Below, in pieces: positions 1 to 7,559 of a stretch of 20,252 nt of DNA. A program made the translations under genes and the position numbers. This DNA comes from Crenothrix polyspora (GTDB lineage: Bacteria > Pseudomonadota > Gammaproteobacteria > Methylococcales > Methylomonadaceae). The notes beneath the pieces are model-generated. The model was not told the origin of the DNA, ran no database searches, and was given only the letters and a program-made list of their open reading frames with translations. Within the stretch, counting starts at the first letter, position 1. Every line of letters begins with the position of its first letter. The DNA is taken from the NCBI GenBank assembly GCA_945903675.1, contig CAMDOP010000022.1:1-20252 (forward strand), given 5' to 3'.

Positions 1-1182
1 CAATTAAGGGAAAAGCTGAGTCAATTCCCCGGCATCCTTTATGAGGCTAATACATTTTTAACGGAACGTATCGATGAAACCATTTCTGGTTATACAGCGC
101 CAGTGGTCGTTAATTTATATGGTAATGATTTAAATGAACTCGATACTAAAGCGCAAGCTTTAGCTAAGATTATGCAAGAAATACCTGGGGCTGCCAATGT
201 GCAAATGCGCTCTCCCTTAGGCACACCTTTACTGCAAATAAATCTAAATTTAGATCAGTTAGGTTTTTTGGGTGTTACGCCAGCTCAGGTCCTTAATACC
301 CTACAAGCTGCATATGAAACCGAAGTCGTAGGTAAACAGTTTATAGGTAATAAGCTGATTAATATTGCTGTTGCTCTTGCACCAGAATTGCGCTTACAGC
401 CAGAAGCTATTGCTCAGTTACCTATTCGAACTGAAGACGGCACCTTAATCCGTTTAGAACAAGTTGCGGAAATAAGACATAACGCCAGTCGTTACAATAT
501 ATTACATCAGGGTTCACAGCGTCGACAAACAGTAACTTGTGCTGTTTTAAATAGAGATATGGATGCCTTTATGCAGGAATTAAAAACACGTGTGCTTAAT
601 GAAATTCCTGTTTCAGCAGATAGTTTTCCAGAATTTACAGGTGCTGGCGTTGAACAAGCTCAAGCTCGAAAAGAATTAATAATACATGCACTGTTAGCAG
701 GTATTGGTGTACTTATTTTTATTTATATCGCTATCAGCAGTTTACGTAATACGGCTCTGGCACTGGTTAATCTTCCTTTTGCCTTAATCGGTGGTATTTT
801 AGCCGTAGCAATGACAGGGGCTACTTTATCAGTGGGTTCTATAGTCGGCTTTATTACTTTATTTGGTATTACCGTTAGAAATAGCATAATGCTCGTATCC
901 CATTACCGCTATTTAGTAGAAGTTGAGGGCAGGCTATGGAATAGGGCTACCGTAATACTCGGCGCTCAAGAACGCTTGCCTTCAATACTGATGACTGCCT
1001 TAGTAACAGCTTTAGCGATGTTTCCTATCGCCTTCAATAGTGATAATCCAGGTCGAGAAATTATGGGACCTATGGCTGCTATTATTATAGGTGGATTAAC
1101 GTCATCAACTCTATTGAACTTATGTTTATTGCCCGCGATATTATTGAAATATGGCATATTTAGTAAGCCCATTAAAACTTAA
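1..1182 (+). CDS. RND efflux pump permease, CusA/CzcA-like (3' part only)
   Basis: This is the C-terminal part of an inner-membrane RND pump. Such pumps work with a periplasmic adaptor and an outer-membrane channel to expel metals or other solutes using the proton gradient. The frame is open from base 1, so the start and the N-terminal membrane half lie outside the window. The first about 220 residues are periplasmic porter-domain sequence (GYTAPVVVNLYGNDLNELD and similar, typical of the heavy-metal-efflux subgroup). Transmembrane segments follow, with GITVRNSIMLVSHY in the position of the CusA GIAVNNGIMLISH-type helix. The C-terminus is intact and ends shortly after a last helix closing with LCLLPAILLKYG. 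Family membership is clear. The substrate is not: the usual metal-relay methionines cannot be judged from this fragment. Confidence 0.88.
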   Translation, partial: QLREKLSQFPGILYEANTFLTERIDETISGYTAPVVVNLYGNDLNELDTKAQALAKIMQEIPGAANVQMRSPLGTPLLQINLNLDQLGFLGVTPAQVLNTLQAAYETEVVGKQFIGNKLINIAVALAPELRLQPEAIAQLPIRTEDGTLIRLEQVAEIRHNASRYNILHQGSQRRQTVTCAVLNRDMDAFMQELKTRVLNEIPVSADSFPEFTGAGVEQAQARKELIIHALLAGIGVLIFIYIAISSLRNTALALVNLPFALIGGILAVAMTGATLSVGSIVGFITLFGITVRNSIMLVSHYRYLVEVEGRLWNRATVILGAQERLPSILMTALVTALAMFPIAFNSDNPGREIMGPMAAIIIGGLTSSTLLNLCLLPAILLKYGIFSKPIKT

Positions 1183-1266
1183 CAGTGTTTTGCACATTTT
1201 GTGGGCAATATGTTAGTATTCAACGCTTGCAACGCCTCTTTTTTAAAACCTTAAATGGAGTAACCC

Positions 1267-1635
1267 ATGAAGCAGTCATTAAAAACATTACTAGTTGTAT
1301 TTTCACTTTGCTTATTGACGCCTCATATGGCCAGCGCAACCACCTATCCAGATAGAATGGGCACAAAATTAGGTAATGGCATGGCCAACATAATCACGGG
1401 TATCGTGGAAATTCCTAAAGCTATAATCAATGGTAATCGTAAAAACGGCGCTGCCTATGCTGCAACAGGTGGAGTTATGACTGGTATGGTTCATATGATG
1501 GGACGTACTTTATGCGGAGCTGCAGATTTAGTGACCTTTATGATCCCTACCAAGCCAATTATCACGCCTGATTTTGTTTGGCAAAACTTTAAGCAAGATA
1601 CTGGCTATAAAGGTACTTGGGAACTATTACCTTAA
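1267..1635 (+). CDS. Secreted exosortase system-associated protein, TIGR04073-like
   Basis: A 122-residue protein with a clear signal peptide: a Lys-containing N-terminus, the hydrophobic core LLVVFSLCLL, and probable cleavage after ASA at residue 24. The mature part has the pattern I associate with the TIGR04073 family: Y-x-D/K-x-M-x-x-K-L-G-N-G, a central G-x-x-E-I-P-K motif, glycine-rich turns (AATGGVMTGMVHMMGR), then a C-x-A-A-D-L-V-T-F segment. These proteins are found in genomes that carry exosortase/PEP-CTERM sorting, but their role is unknown. The ATG is preceded by a good TGGAG ribosome site. No exosortase or PEP-CTERM protein is visible nearby, so the association is genome-level only. 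Assigned from memory of the family pattern. Confidence 0.7.
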   Translation: MKQSLKTLLVVFSLCLLTPHMASATTYPDRMGTKLGNGMANIITGIVEIPKAIINGNRKNGAAYAATGGVMTGMVHMMGRTLCGAADLVTFMIPTKPIITPDFVWQNFKQDTGYKGTWELLP

Positions 1636-1674
1636 GTCTTAAAGTATATAGTGAGCTAAATCCAAATTTAACGA

Positions 1675-1709
1675 CAACCTATGCGTCATGATCCATGACG
1701 TCTAGGTTG
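1675..1709. terminator. Convergent hairpin between two genes
   Basis: A 16-bp inverted repeat with two mismatches (arms 1675-1690 and 1694-1709, 3-nt loop) sits in the gap between the plus-strand TIGR04073-like gene and the convergent minus-strand adhesin E-like gene. Neither side has a proper T-run, so it may be a Rho-assisted or bidirectional stop or only an mRNA-stabilising hairpin. Confidence 0.5.
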
Positions 1710-1717
1710 ATGATGAT

Positions 1718-2110
1718 TTACTTGTTTCTACACGCTATATTGAATAACGATTCATGAATAGTCTCTGGCATGATAGAAATGGGATCTTTTTTAATGTTAG
1801 TGTTAGAAAAAACAGGTACACCTTGTCCCATATTGCCTGTATACCAAAATAAGTCTAATAATTTTAAAGTTTCCTCTTTACAGTCATATTCAACATGAGA
1901 AACTGACGCCAAATAGCTTTTTACATCAACTTTAACTTTCTTATAGTCATACATATTCCACATTTTTACCTTGTTGCCGTCTCTGCGTATATATTGAGTC
2001 TCCACATAAACATCAAAGCCATCCTCACTACCCGCACTTTCAAGCAGCGTCCATTCGGCCAGCACATTAGTTGAAACTAGTAATAACCAGAGTAACGTTA
2101 ATTTTCTCAT
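1718..2110 (-). CDS. Secreted surface-adhesin E-like protein
   Basis: A 130-residue exported protein of unknown precise function that resembles the Adhesin_E family (surface-adhesin protein E). The signal peptide is MRKLTLLWLLLVSTNVLA, followed directly by EWTLLESAG. The mature domain shows the family's order: an opening W, a YVETQYIRRDGNKVKMW strand with R-x-G-N-x-V-x-M-W, a D-Y segment, K-x-Y-x-S/A-x-x-x-x-x-E-Y-D-C, and a closing A-C-R. The two cysteines are probably disulfide-bonded. I chose the second ATG (2110): it puts the signal peptide at the terminus and has a GATGAG upstream, whereas the first ATG at 2125 adds five residues and lacks a ribosome site. It is convergent with the preceding gene. 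Proteins of this family are common in soil and water bacteria, and the name does not prove adhesion. Confidence 0.68.
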   Translation of the reverse strand: MRKLTLLWLLLVSTNVLAEWTLLESAGSEDGFDVYVETQYIRRDGNKVKMWNMYDYKKVKVDVKSYLASVSHVEYDCKEETLKLLDLFWYTGNMGQGVPVFSNTNIKKDPISIMPETIHESLFNIACRNK

Positions 2111-2214
2111 CTCATTAAATCTCATCGAAAGATATTTTGAAGGGTATTTTATACTTTTATAGTCATAGCGGTTAAGATTAAGAAAAACAATTTTAATAAT
2201 CTGAGGAAAAGTTG

Positions 2215-2601
2215 ATGAGCTGGAGAGAAGTAAAGCATGAGGATGTTTATAGCGATGAGCAGATTAAGGCTCGCTTAGTCGATGAGTTAGCGCATTGGTA
2301 TTTAGAAAATGGTTGGATACGCCGTAAATATAAAACCAGTGGATGGAAATCGACATTAATGGTGGTCAATACCGTCGGTCATTTAGCTGAGGCGGCCTTT
2401 CATCATCCTGATTTGGCTGTTTCTTATGCCTTTGTGATTGTTAAATTAAAAAATCATGCCGCGAAAGGTATTACCAATAAAGATTTTGAGCTGGCCAAGA
2501 AGATTGAAGAGGTTGTTATGTGGCAGCCAGGTAAAACAGCAGGCAGTGCTTTAGAAGGTACGCCTGATGATGTACGCTTTAAATATCTTAAATATGATTG
2601 A
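2215..2601 (+). CDS. phhB: Pterin-4-alpha-carbinolamine dehydratase-like protein
   Basis: A 128-residue cytoplasmic protein of the PCD/DCoH family, which dehydrates 4a-hydroxytetrahydrobiopterin and regenerates the pterin cofactor. The family signature is plain: AEAAFHHPDL (H63, H64) and LKNHAAKGIT-x-x-D-x-x-L-A (H81) supply the conserved histidines. The true start is the ATG at 2215, with GAGG at 2203-2206; an in-frame TTG just before it is not needed. It is longer than a typical PCD (about 100-110) because of a C-terminal tail of about 30 residues, with W-Q-P-G, L-E-G-T-P and R-F-K-Y-L-K-Y-D. No phenylalanine hydroxylase gene adjoins it, so it may serve another pterin, or be a PCD-like protein with a different job (some act in molybdopterin metabolism or RuBisCO assembly). 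Family sure, substrate not. Confidence 0.82.
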   Translation: MSWREVKHEDVYSDEQIKARLVDELAHWYLENGWIRRKYKTSGWKSTLMVVNTVGHLAEAAFHHPDLAVSYAFVIVKLKNHAAKGITNKDFELAKKIEEVVMWQPGKTAGSALEGTPDDVRFKYLKYD

Positions 2602-2790
2602 TAATGCTTTATCTTGAAGATAGTGCATAAGCTAGCCGACAATGAATGCACATAAGAGATTGAGGTAAATGTTAAGCTGTCTTGTTTTGCGCTTTTTATG
2701 ATGCACGCGTGGGCTCTATGTCAATGTAAGCATGAATTAAACGATAACCTAGATTTTATTTAAGAAATATTGGATTGGCTTAGAATTGAT

Positions 2791-2879
2791 GGCGATGTTA
2801 GCCTGGCAGAATGCGAATCAGGCGGAGATGAATGGGAACTTTGCTTTCAAGATTCGCATTTGTTTAGCCAGATATCGCC
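2791..2879. repeat. Imperfect inverted repeat, first of a pair
   Basis: A perfect 10-bp inner pair, AATGCGAATC (2810-2819) with GATTCGCATT (2851-2860), is flanked by outer arms GGCGAT (2791-2796) and ATCGCC (2874-2879). The sequence between inner and outer arms pairs only partly. The inner arms contain the octamer TGCGAATC/GATTCGCA, which recurs in the next palindrome. Confidence 0.5.
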
Positions 2880-2978
2880 GCAAAAAGTGTTTTAGTAGCA
2901 ACTATCAGCTTATCGTTGCGCAACTTTGTCACTCTGTTTGCACATCACGAGCTTTAGCTTTGCCGACTCGTCACTGAT

Positions 2979-3010
2979 GATTCGCAATCAGACGCGAGTG
3001 ATTGCGAATC
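2979..3010. repeat. Perfect 12-bp hairpin, second of a pair
   Basis: Arms GATTCGCAATCA (2979-2990) and TGATTGCGAATC (2999-3010) are perfectly complementary around an 8-nt loop. A T-G wobble would extend the stem by one pair. No T-run follows, so it is not a classical terminator. It shares the octamer GATTCGCA with the inverted repeat about 170 bp upstream. Confidence 0.65.
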
Positions 3011-3148
3011 GGGTTAGATGAAATGCCATACTCGAGGCGACCAATGCTCATCGAGAGTCACTGATTGCAAGTTTGTCGCGGTAAAATCCCCGTCTTTTTT
3101 CTGGATTTTGGTTTTTTGGGACATTATATGACCAGTCATAGGGTTGAA

Positions 3149-3433
3149 TTAGCCCTTTAACGCCCTCTGCCTTCTAGCTTCTTTAGGATCATTATGTAAC
3201 GGACGGTATATCTCGACTCTATCCCCCATTTTTAACAAATCCTCTAGTTTACAAGCACTGCCAAATATACCGACATTGAGCTCGGCTTTGTTAATGTCTG
3301 GATAAAGTTCTAATACCTTTGAAGCGACTATAGCTTGTTCTACCGTAGCGCCTTTAGGCAAGCTGAGGGCGATAATAGTTTGCTGCTCAGGTAAGGCATA
3401 GGCCACTTCAATAGTGATGACTTCTTCAGCCAT
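3149..3433 (-). CDS. ratB: RnfH/RatB family ubiquitin-like protein
   Basis: A 94-residue cytoplasmic beta-grasp protein of the RnfH family, called RatB when paired with RatA. The fold is recognisable from ITIEVAYALPEQQTIIALSL, a helix rich in A-T-V-E-Q-A-I, then L-N-V-G-I-F-G-S-x-x-x-L-E-D-x-L-K-M-G-D-R-V-E-I-Y-R-P-L and a basic tail D-P-K-E-A-R-R-Q-R-A. A longer in-frame ATG exists at 3502, but the ATG at 3433 gives the family's normal N-terminus (MAEEVITIEVAY) and overlaps the end of ratA by 8 bases, typical of translational coupling. There is no obvious ribosome site of its own, which fits coupling. The antitoxin role implied by some annotations is uncertain. It is the last gene of the ratA-ratB operon. 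Confidence 0.88.
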   Translation of the reverse strand: MAEEVITIEVAYALPEQQTIIALSLPKGATVEQAIVASKVLELYPDINKAELNVGIFGSACKLEDLLKMGDRVEIYRPLHNDPKEARRQRALKG

Positions 3434-3857
3434 AGACTTGTTTAGCGCGTTGGGTAAAGGAGGCCACCATGGTGTTGCAAATTTGGTTAAATACAGCACC
3501 AAAAGCTAGGTTAGCCAATTTCCCCGGCATTTCAAATTCTAAATCTAAGGCGATTTTGCAAGCATCTTCTCGTAAGGGCGTAAAGGACCATACGCCATCT
3601 AAATGAGAAAAGGGACCATTTAATAAAGAAATGGTCATTTTGCTACCGTGTTCAAGTTGATTTCTGGTAGAGAAGGCTTTTTTAAAGCCTCCTTTAGCAA
3701 TCAATAATTCCGCTTCAATGGTATCTCCCTCGGTCTTGAGTATGCGACTGCCACCACACCAAGGTAAAAACTGCGGATAGGCCTCAATGTCGCAGACTAA
3801 GTCGAACATTTGCTGCGCAGAAAACTTAACTAAGGCGCTTTTTTGGACTAATGTCAT
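3426..3857 (-). CDS. ratA: RatA/Coq10-like START-domain protein
   Basis: A 143-residue protein of the polyketide cyclase/START (Coq10) superfamily. In E. coli the homologue was reported as RatA, which blocks 70S ribosome association; relatives bind ubiquinone precursors. Typical features are the N-terminal strand ALVKFSAQQMFDLVCDIEAY, the hallmark Y-P-x-F-L-P-W-C-x-G, a central G-P-F-x-x-L-D-G-x-W-x-F segment, and a long C-terminal helix (FNQICNTMVASFTQRAKQVYG). The ATG at 3857 overlaps the transporter's stop in a TGATG arrangement; a GTG one codon earlier is possible but less likely. It is translated between the transporter and ratB, all on the minus strand. Both biochemical roles proposed for the family are open here. 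Confidence 0.9.
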   Translation of the reverse strand: MTLVQKSALVKFSAQQMFDLVCDIEAYPQFLPWCGGSRILKTEGDTIEAELLIAKGGFKKAFSTRNQLEHGSKMTISLLNGPFSHLDGVWSFTPLREDACKIALDLEFEMPGKLANLAFGAVFNQICNTMVASFTQRAKQVYG

Positions 3858-5218
3858 CACAACACTCCGACGACATGCAGAAACACGAAAAAGACGGCTA
3901 AAGGTGCAACATAACGCGTTAATACGACCCAGACTTGATAAGACTGAGCATTCGGCATGTTGAGTTCTTGTTCGCTATGTTGTTGTTTCATAATCCAACC
4001 AGCAAACACGGCAATACAAAAGCCGCCTATCGGTAGCATTAAGTTGGCGGTTAAATAATCTAATAATTGAAACAGTGTTCTATCGAAAAACTTAACATTA
4101 GACCAAATGTTAAAGGAGAAGATTGAAGCTAAACCTAATAACCAAGCGGCCAAACCTGACCATATACAAGCCTTTTCTCGGCTAACATTTTTGTTTTCAA
4201 CTAACCAAGCAACAGCGGGTTCAATCAAGGAAATTGAAGAGGTGAGGGCGGCTATGCTCAGCATAACAAAAAATAAAATGCCGAAGATCCAGCCCCCCGT
4301 CATATTGCCAAAAGCAATGGGTAAGGTCTGAAAAATAAGGCCTGGGCCGGTATCAGGATGCAAGTTATTAGCAAACACGATAGGGAAAATAGCAATGCCG
4401 GCTAATAAGGCAACTAAAGTATCTGCACCGGCAATAATAAAAGCAGTTTGTGCAATCGATACGCCTTTAGGTAAGTAAGAGCCATAAACCATAATAGCGC
4501 CCATGCCTAAACTTAAGGTAAAAAAAGCATGGCCCATTGCGGTTAATACTGAACTGCTAGTTAACTTACTAAAGTCTGGCGCAAATAAGAAATGTAGGCC
4601 TTGAAAATAACTGTCTGTGGTCATGGCATAGCCGACTAACAATAGCATCAATACAAAAAGGGCGGGCATTAGCCATTGCACGGCTTTTTCTAAGCCTTTA
4701 TTAACGCCACGAACTACAATCAGTAAAGTAGCGGCCATGAATAAAGAATGCCAAAAAATCATTTGCACGGGGCTGGCAACAAAATCATCAAACAGGGTTT
4801 TAATAGCTGTACCATCCGCATCAAAAAAACTGCCGACAAAGGCTTTGGCGATGTAAGCGGTTGCCCAGCCTGCAATGACACTGTAATAAGAAAGTATAAG
4901 TAAGCCAGCGATCACGCCCATCCAACCTAAATAATGCCAGTTTTTATCGGCACCGGCTTCTTCGGTTAATAGCTCCATGGTTTCTATAGGATTGCGTTGA
5001 CTACGCCGACCTAGCATGGTTTCAGCTATCATAATAGGTATGCCTATTAACAAGACACAGGCCAAATAAACCAGTACAAAGGCCCCGCCACCATTTTCTC
5101 CGGTAATATAAGGAAACTTCCAAATATTACCTAATCCAACCGCAGAACCGGTGGCTGCGAGTATGAAAGTGAAACGTGATGACCATGCACCATGAGCTGA
5201 TTTTGTTATTTCCGTCAT
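3857..5218 (-). CDS. Sodium-dependent transporter, NSS (SNF/SLC6) family
   Basis: A 453-residue inner-membrane symporter of the neurotransmitter:sodium symporter family, the LeuT fold. The first unwound helix is classic: FILAATGSAVGLGNIWKFPY, with the glycine-rich stretch that coordinates Na+ and substrate, followed by GENGGGAFVLVYL and IPIMIAE. About eleven or twelve hydrophobic helices can be counted, ending in VFFVFLHVVGVL. It resembles the shorter bacterial members; substrates are usually amino acids, but the exact one cannot be read from the sequence. It is the first gene of a run with ratA and ratB, and its stop overlaps ratA's ATG. In many gammaproteobacteria ratA lies directly divergent from smpB; here this transporter is placed between them. 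Confidence 0.93.
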   Translation of the reverse strand: MTEITKSAHGAWSSRFTFILAATGSAVGLGNIWKFPYITGENGGGAFVLVYLACVLLIGIPIMIAETMLGRRSQRNPIETMELLTEEAGADKNWHYLGWMGVIAGLLILSYYSVIAGWATAYIAKAFVGSFFDADGTAIKTLFDDFVASPVQMIFWHSLFMAATLLIVVRGVNKGLEKAVQWLMPALFVLMLLLVGYAMTTDSYFQGLHFLFAPDFSKLTSSSVLTAMGHAFFTLSLGMGAIMVYGSYLPKGVSIAQTAFIIAGADTLVALLAGIAIFPIVFANNLHPDTGPGLIFQTLPIAFGNMTGGWIFGILFFVMLSIAALTSSISLIEPAVAWLVENKNVSREKACIWSGLAAWLLGLASIFSFNIWSNVKFFDRTLFQLLDYLTANLMLPIGGFCIAVFAGWIMKQQHSEQELNMPNAQSYQVWVVLTRYVAPLAVFFVFLHVVGVL

Positions 5219-5315
5219 TTTGAGCGCCTATTAAAAACTCACCTTATTAATAATATCGAGTAAAATAGCAAAATAATTCCTTTACGTCTGTTTAAAATAA
5301 AAAAACCTACTAACT

Positions 5316-5801
5316 ATGGCCGAAAAGAAGTCCAAAAAGAATAAAGATCAGCAAAATGCAACCATTGCTGTTAACCGACAAGCTAAGCACGAATATTTTA
5401 TTGAAGAACGCTTTGAAGCCGGTATTGTATTAGAAGGCTGGGAAGTTAAAAGTCTTAGAGATGGTCGTGTACAGCTTAAAGAAAGTTATGTGATGTTAAA
5501 GCGCGGTGAAGCCTGGCTGTCTGGTGCGCATATTTCCGCATTACTGTCAGCGTCTACGCATATCAAGCCCGATGCTATTCGTCATAAAAAATTGTTACTT
5601 AATCGCCATGAGTTAAACAAGCTGATAGGTTCGGTAGAGCGCAAAGGCTATACCTTGATTCCTTTGTCGATGTATTGGAAGAATGGTCGCGCTAAATTAG
5701 AGATAGGTCTGGCCAAAGGTAAACAATTACATGATAAAAGAGCCACTGCTAAGGATCAAGATTGGCAGCGCGAAAAAGCACGTATCATGAAGAAAGCTTA
5801 A
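5316..5801 (+). CDS. smpB: SsrA-binding protein SmpB
   Basis: A 161-residue RNA-binding protein that delivers tmRNA to stalled ribosomes for trans-translation. Recognisable blocks are AVNRQAKHEYFIEERFEAGI, VLEGWEVKSLRDGRVQLKESYV, the H-I-K-P-D/x-A-x-R-x-K-K-L-L-L region, and a basic tail with GKQLHDKR plus a final WQREKARIMKKA helix that enters the decoding site. Length and sequence are normal. It is transcribed away from the transporter-ratA-ratB operon. The ssrA gene, often just downstream of smpB in enterobacteria, is not visible here; an HrgA-like gene occupies that place. Ribosome-site similarity upstream of the ATG is weak. Confidence 0.97.
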   Translation: MAEKKSKKNKDQQNATIAVNRQAKHEYFIEERFEAGIVLEGWEVKSLRDGRVQLKESYVMLKRGEAWLSGAHISALLSASTHIKPDAIRHKKLLLNRHELNKLIGSVERKGYTLIPLSMYWKNGRAKLEIGLAKGKQLHDKRATAKDQDWQREKARIMKKA

Positions 5802-5865
5802 TTTGCGTGGGCGATAGATTCTCCGTCTATTCACATTAACAATTTATACTCAACTCATAAACCCC

Positions 5866-6915
5866 ATGGCATTATCATTAAAAGACGCTGTTTTAAAAAG
5901 CTTAGAAGATTTAAATAAAAAATCGAATCACATTGAAGTTTCAAATCACATTCAAGATAATCAATATTATGACTTTGGACGTGCCTTAACTCCTGCGAGC
6001 ACAGTGTCTGCACAACTTGGAAATTTTATTCGAGATGGTGATGTAAGAATCAAGCGTATAAGACAAGGAAGAAGCTTTTATTACTATCTGACCAAAAATG
6101 AACAAAGTATAGAAATAGAAATAGAATTAAGCAATGAAGCAGAAGAGCAAAGTCAGGATGTTGCTCCGATTACTACTAATATACGAGAAAATAATAGAAC
6201 GAGTATTGAACAAAGTTCACGCGAACAAACATATCATGAACGAGACTTACATAAACTATTGAGTACCTATCTAAAACAACAAGGAGTTTATAGTAAAACT
6301 ATTTTTCACGAACAATCAAATGGCAAAGATAGCAATCAGACGTGGACACACCCTGATATGATTGGTATTCGTTTTTTAGACTTGAACAATGAAGCAAGTC
6401 AAAAATTTATGAAATCAATTAATCGAGGTGACACATTAAAGCTGAGCTCTTACGAATTGAAAAAAGAGATTAGTACTGACTCAGACCTAAAAAAAGCTTT
6501 TTTTCAAGCGGTATCAAATTCCAGTTGGGCGAATTATGGCTATCTTGTCGCATTTGAGTTTGGTGATTACTTAACAGAAGAGATGGAACGATTAAATCAA
6601 TCTTTTGGTATTGGTGTTATTGAACTAAATGCAAACCCTTATCGGAGTAAAGTTTTATTCCCAGCAAAATATCACGACTTAGATTTTAAGACTATCGATA
6701 AACTTTGCAGAATGAATAAGGACTTTGAAGAGCTTATTAAACAAACCGATAACTTATTAACCGCCGAAACAAGATTCTTTAATGCGGTTAAATCGGAGCT
6801 TAATAACTTCTGTGATGCTTCGTTTGAAAATGATATTGAAATTGAAGAGTATTGTAGAATAAAAAATATTCCAATTGAGTTAACTCTTGATATCGAAAGC
6901 ACAATGTTGAGTTAA
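5866..6915 (+). CDS. HrgA-like protein: winged helix plus probable PD-(D/E)XK nuclease
   Basis: A 349-residue protein of the COG2958/HrgA type. Residues 1-75 form a HARE-like winged helix (SLKDAVLKSLEDLNKKSNHI, later TPASTVSAQLGNFIRDGDVR and a Y-Y-Y-L-T-K end). A polar, Glu-rich linker follows at about 76-120. The C-terminal half has a candidate PD-(D/E)XK core: E125 in the first helix, H-P-D164 after a strand, E197-L-K199, and a helix with Q214. HrgA was first described in Helicobacter pylori as a gene replacing a restriction endonuclease. Here no DNA methyltransferase is adjacent, and the gene sits alone behind smpB, a known insertion hot spot. The gene looks more AT-rich than smpB, consistent with transfer. 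Ribosome site is weak. Family assignment good; catalytic activity and target are inference. Confidence 0.75.
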   Translation: MALSLKDAVLKSLEDLNKKSNHIEVSNHIQDNQYYDFGRALTPASTVSAQLGNFIRDGDVRIKRIRQGRSFYYYLTKNEQSIEIEIELSNEAEEQSQDVAPITTNIRENNRTSIEQSSREQTYHERDLHKLLSTYLKQQGVYSKTIFHEQSNGKDSNQTWTHPDMIGIRFLDLNNEASQKFMKSINRGDTLKLSSYELKKEISTDSDLKKAFFQAVSNSSWANYGYLVAFEFGDYLTEEMERLNQSFGIGVIELNANPYRSKVLFPAKYHDLDFKTIDKLCRMNKDFEELIKQTDNLLTAETRFFNAVKSELNNFCDASFENDIEIEEYCRIKNIPIELTLDIESTMLS

Positions 6916-6965
6916 CGATAAAACTGTTAGCCCAACCTACATCTTACTCATCAATCTATTAAATA

Positions 6966-7532
6966 ATGAACCCACATTCAAATATACTTTGCGCCGAACA
7001 CAGCGTATTAATTGTTGTTGATATACAAACCAAGTTAGCTGACGCCATGCCTCCTTCAGAAGCCAAGTTGATGTTAACTAATGCAACGGCATTGCTAGAA
7101 GCTAGTGCTTTAATGACAGTGCCGATATTAGTGACTGAGCAATATCCTAAAGGCCTAGGTGTTACCGATGCAGGCCTAGTTAATAAACTACCAGAGACGG
7201 CGCAGCGCTTTGAGAAAACCGGATTTTCTTGCATTTTGGCGGCAGGCTTTTCTGAGGCGTTGGCACAGACTGGTCGCAAACAAGTCATTTTAGTGGGTCT
7301 TGAAACTCATGTCTGTATCTTACAATCGGCCTTAGCCTTACAAAGTCAAGGTTATCAGGTTTATGTGATTGAAGATGCAGTGTGCTCGCGCAAGATTGAT
7401 CATAAGTTTTATGCGCTACAGCGTATGCAACAACAAGGTATTACGCTAATTAATTATGAATCTGTGTTATTTGAATGGTTAAAGGATGCAAGCCACCCTG
7501 ATTTCAGAGCTATTTCAGGATTGTTACGTTGA
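6966..7532 (+). CDS. Isochorismatase-family cysteine hydrolase
   Basis: A 188-residue cytoplasmic alpha/beta hydrolase of the isochorismatase-like superfamily. The catalytic triad can be placed: D19 in VLIVVDIQ, K84 in RFEKTGFSC, and C117 in GLETHVCILQ with the usual preceding G-x-E-T-H-V. The motif TEQYPKGLG and the length match the small YcaC/ISOC1-like members rather than EntB or nicotinamidases with metal-site insertions. Substrates in this subgroup are mostly unknown, so no reaction is given. No Shine-Dalgarno sequence is evident before the ATG. It stands alone between the HrgA-like gene and a palindromic repeat. Confidence 0.9.
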   Translation: MNPHSNILCAEHSVLIVVDIQTKLADAMPPSEAKLMLTNATALLEASALMTVPILVTEQYPKGLGVTDAGLVNKLPETAQRFEKTGFSCILAAGFSEALAQTGRKQVILVGLETHVCILQSALALQSQGYQVYVIEDAVCSRKIDHKFYALQRMQQQGITLINYESVLFEWLKDASHPDFRAISGLLR

Positions 7533-7559
7533 TTAGCAATAAATAAAATACCCAAAGAT

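Larger units (their letters stand above)
2602..3148. other. Gene-free convergent interval with palindromes
   Basis: I see no convincing gene in these 547 bases. The interval lies between the ends of two converging transcripts. Right after the dehydratase stop there is an imperfect 12-bp hairpin (about 2605-2629) without a T-run. The middle (2791-3010) holds two inverted repeats that reuse the same octamer, described as separate entries. The segment 3061-3148 has T-rich stretches but no clear hairpin. A 63-codon reading frame at 2786-2977 runs through the palindromes, lacks a ribosome site and looks random. Confidence 0.6.

Noticed and set aside
2786..2977. 63-codon ORF in the convergent gap
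   Set aside because: It starts without a ribosome site, runs through two palindromes and has no recognisable motif or plausible fold.
4107..4331. 74-codon ORF opposite the transporter gene
   Set aside because: It lies wholly inside the NSS transporter coding sequence on the other strand; its composition mirrors the transmembrane codons.
5802..5865. tmRNA (ssrA) gene expected near smpB
   Set aside because: The gap after smpB is only 64 bases and contains neither a tRNA-like end with CCA nor a tag reading frame.
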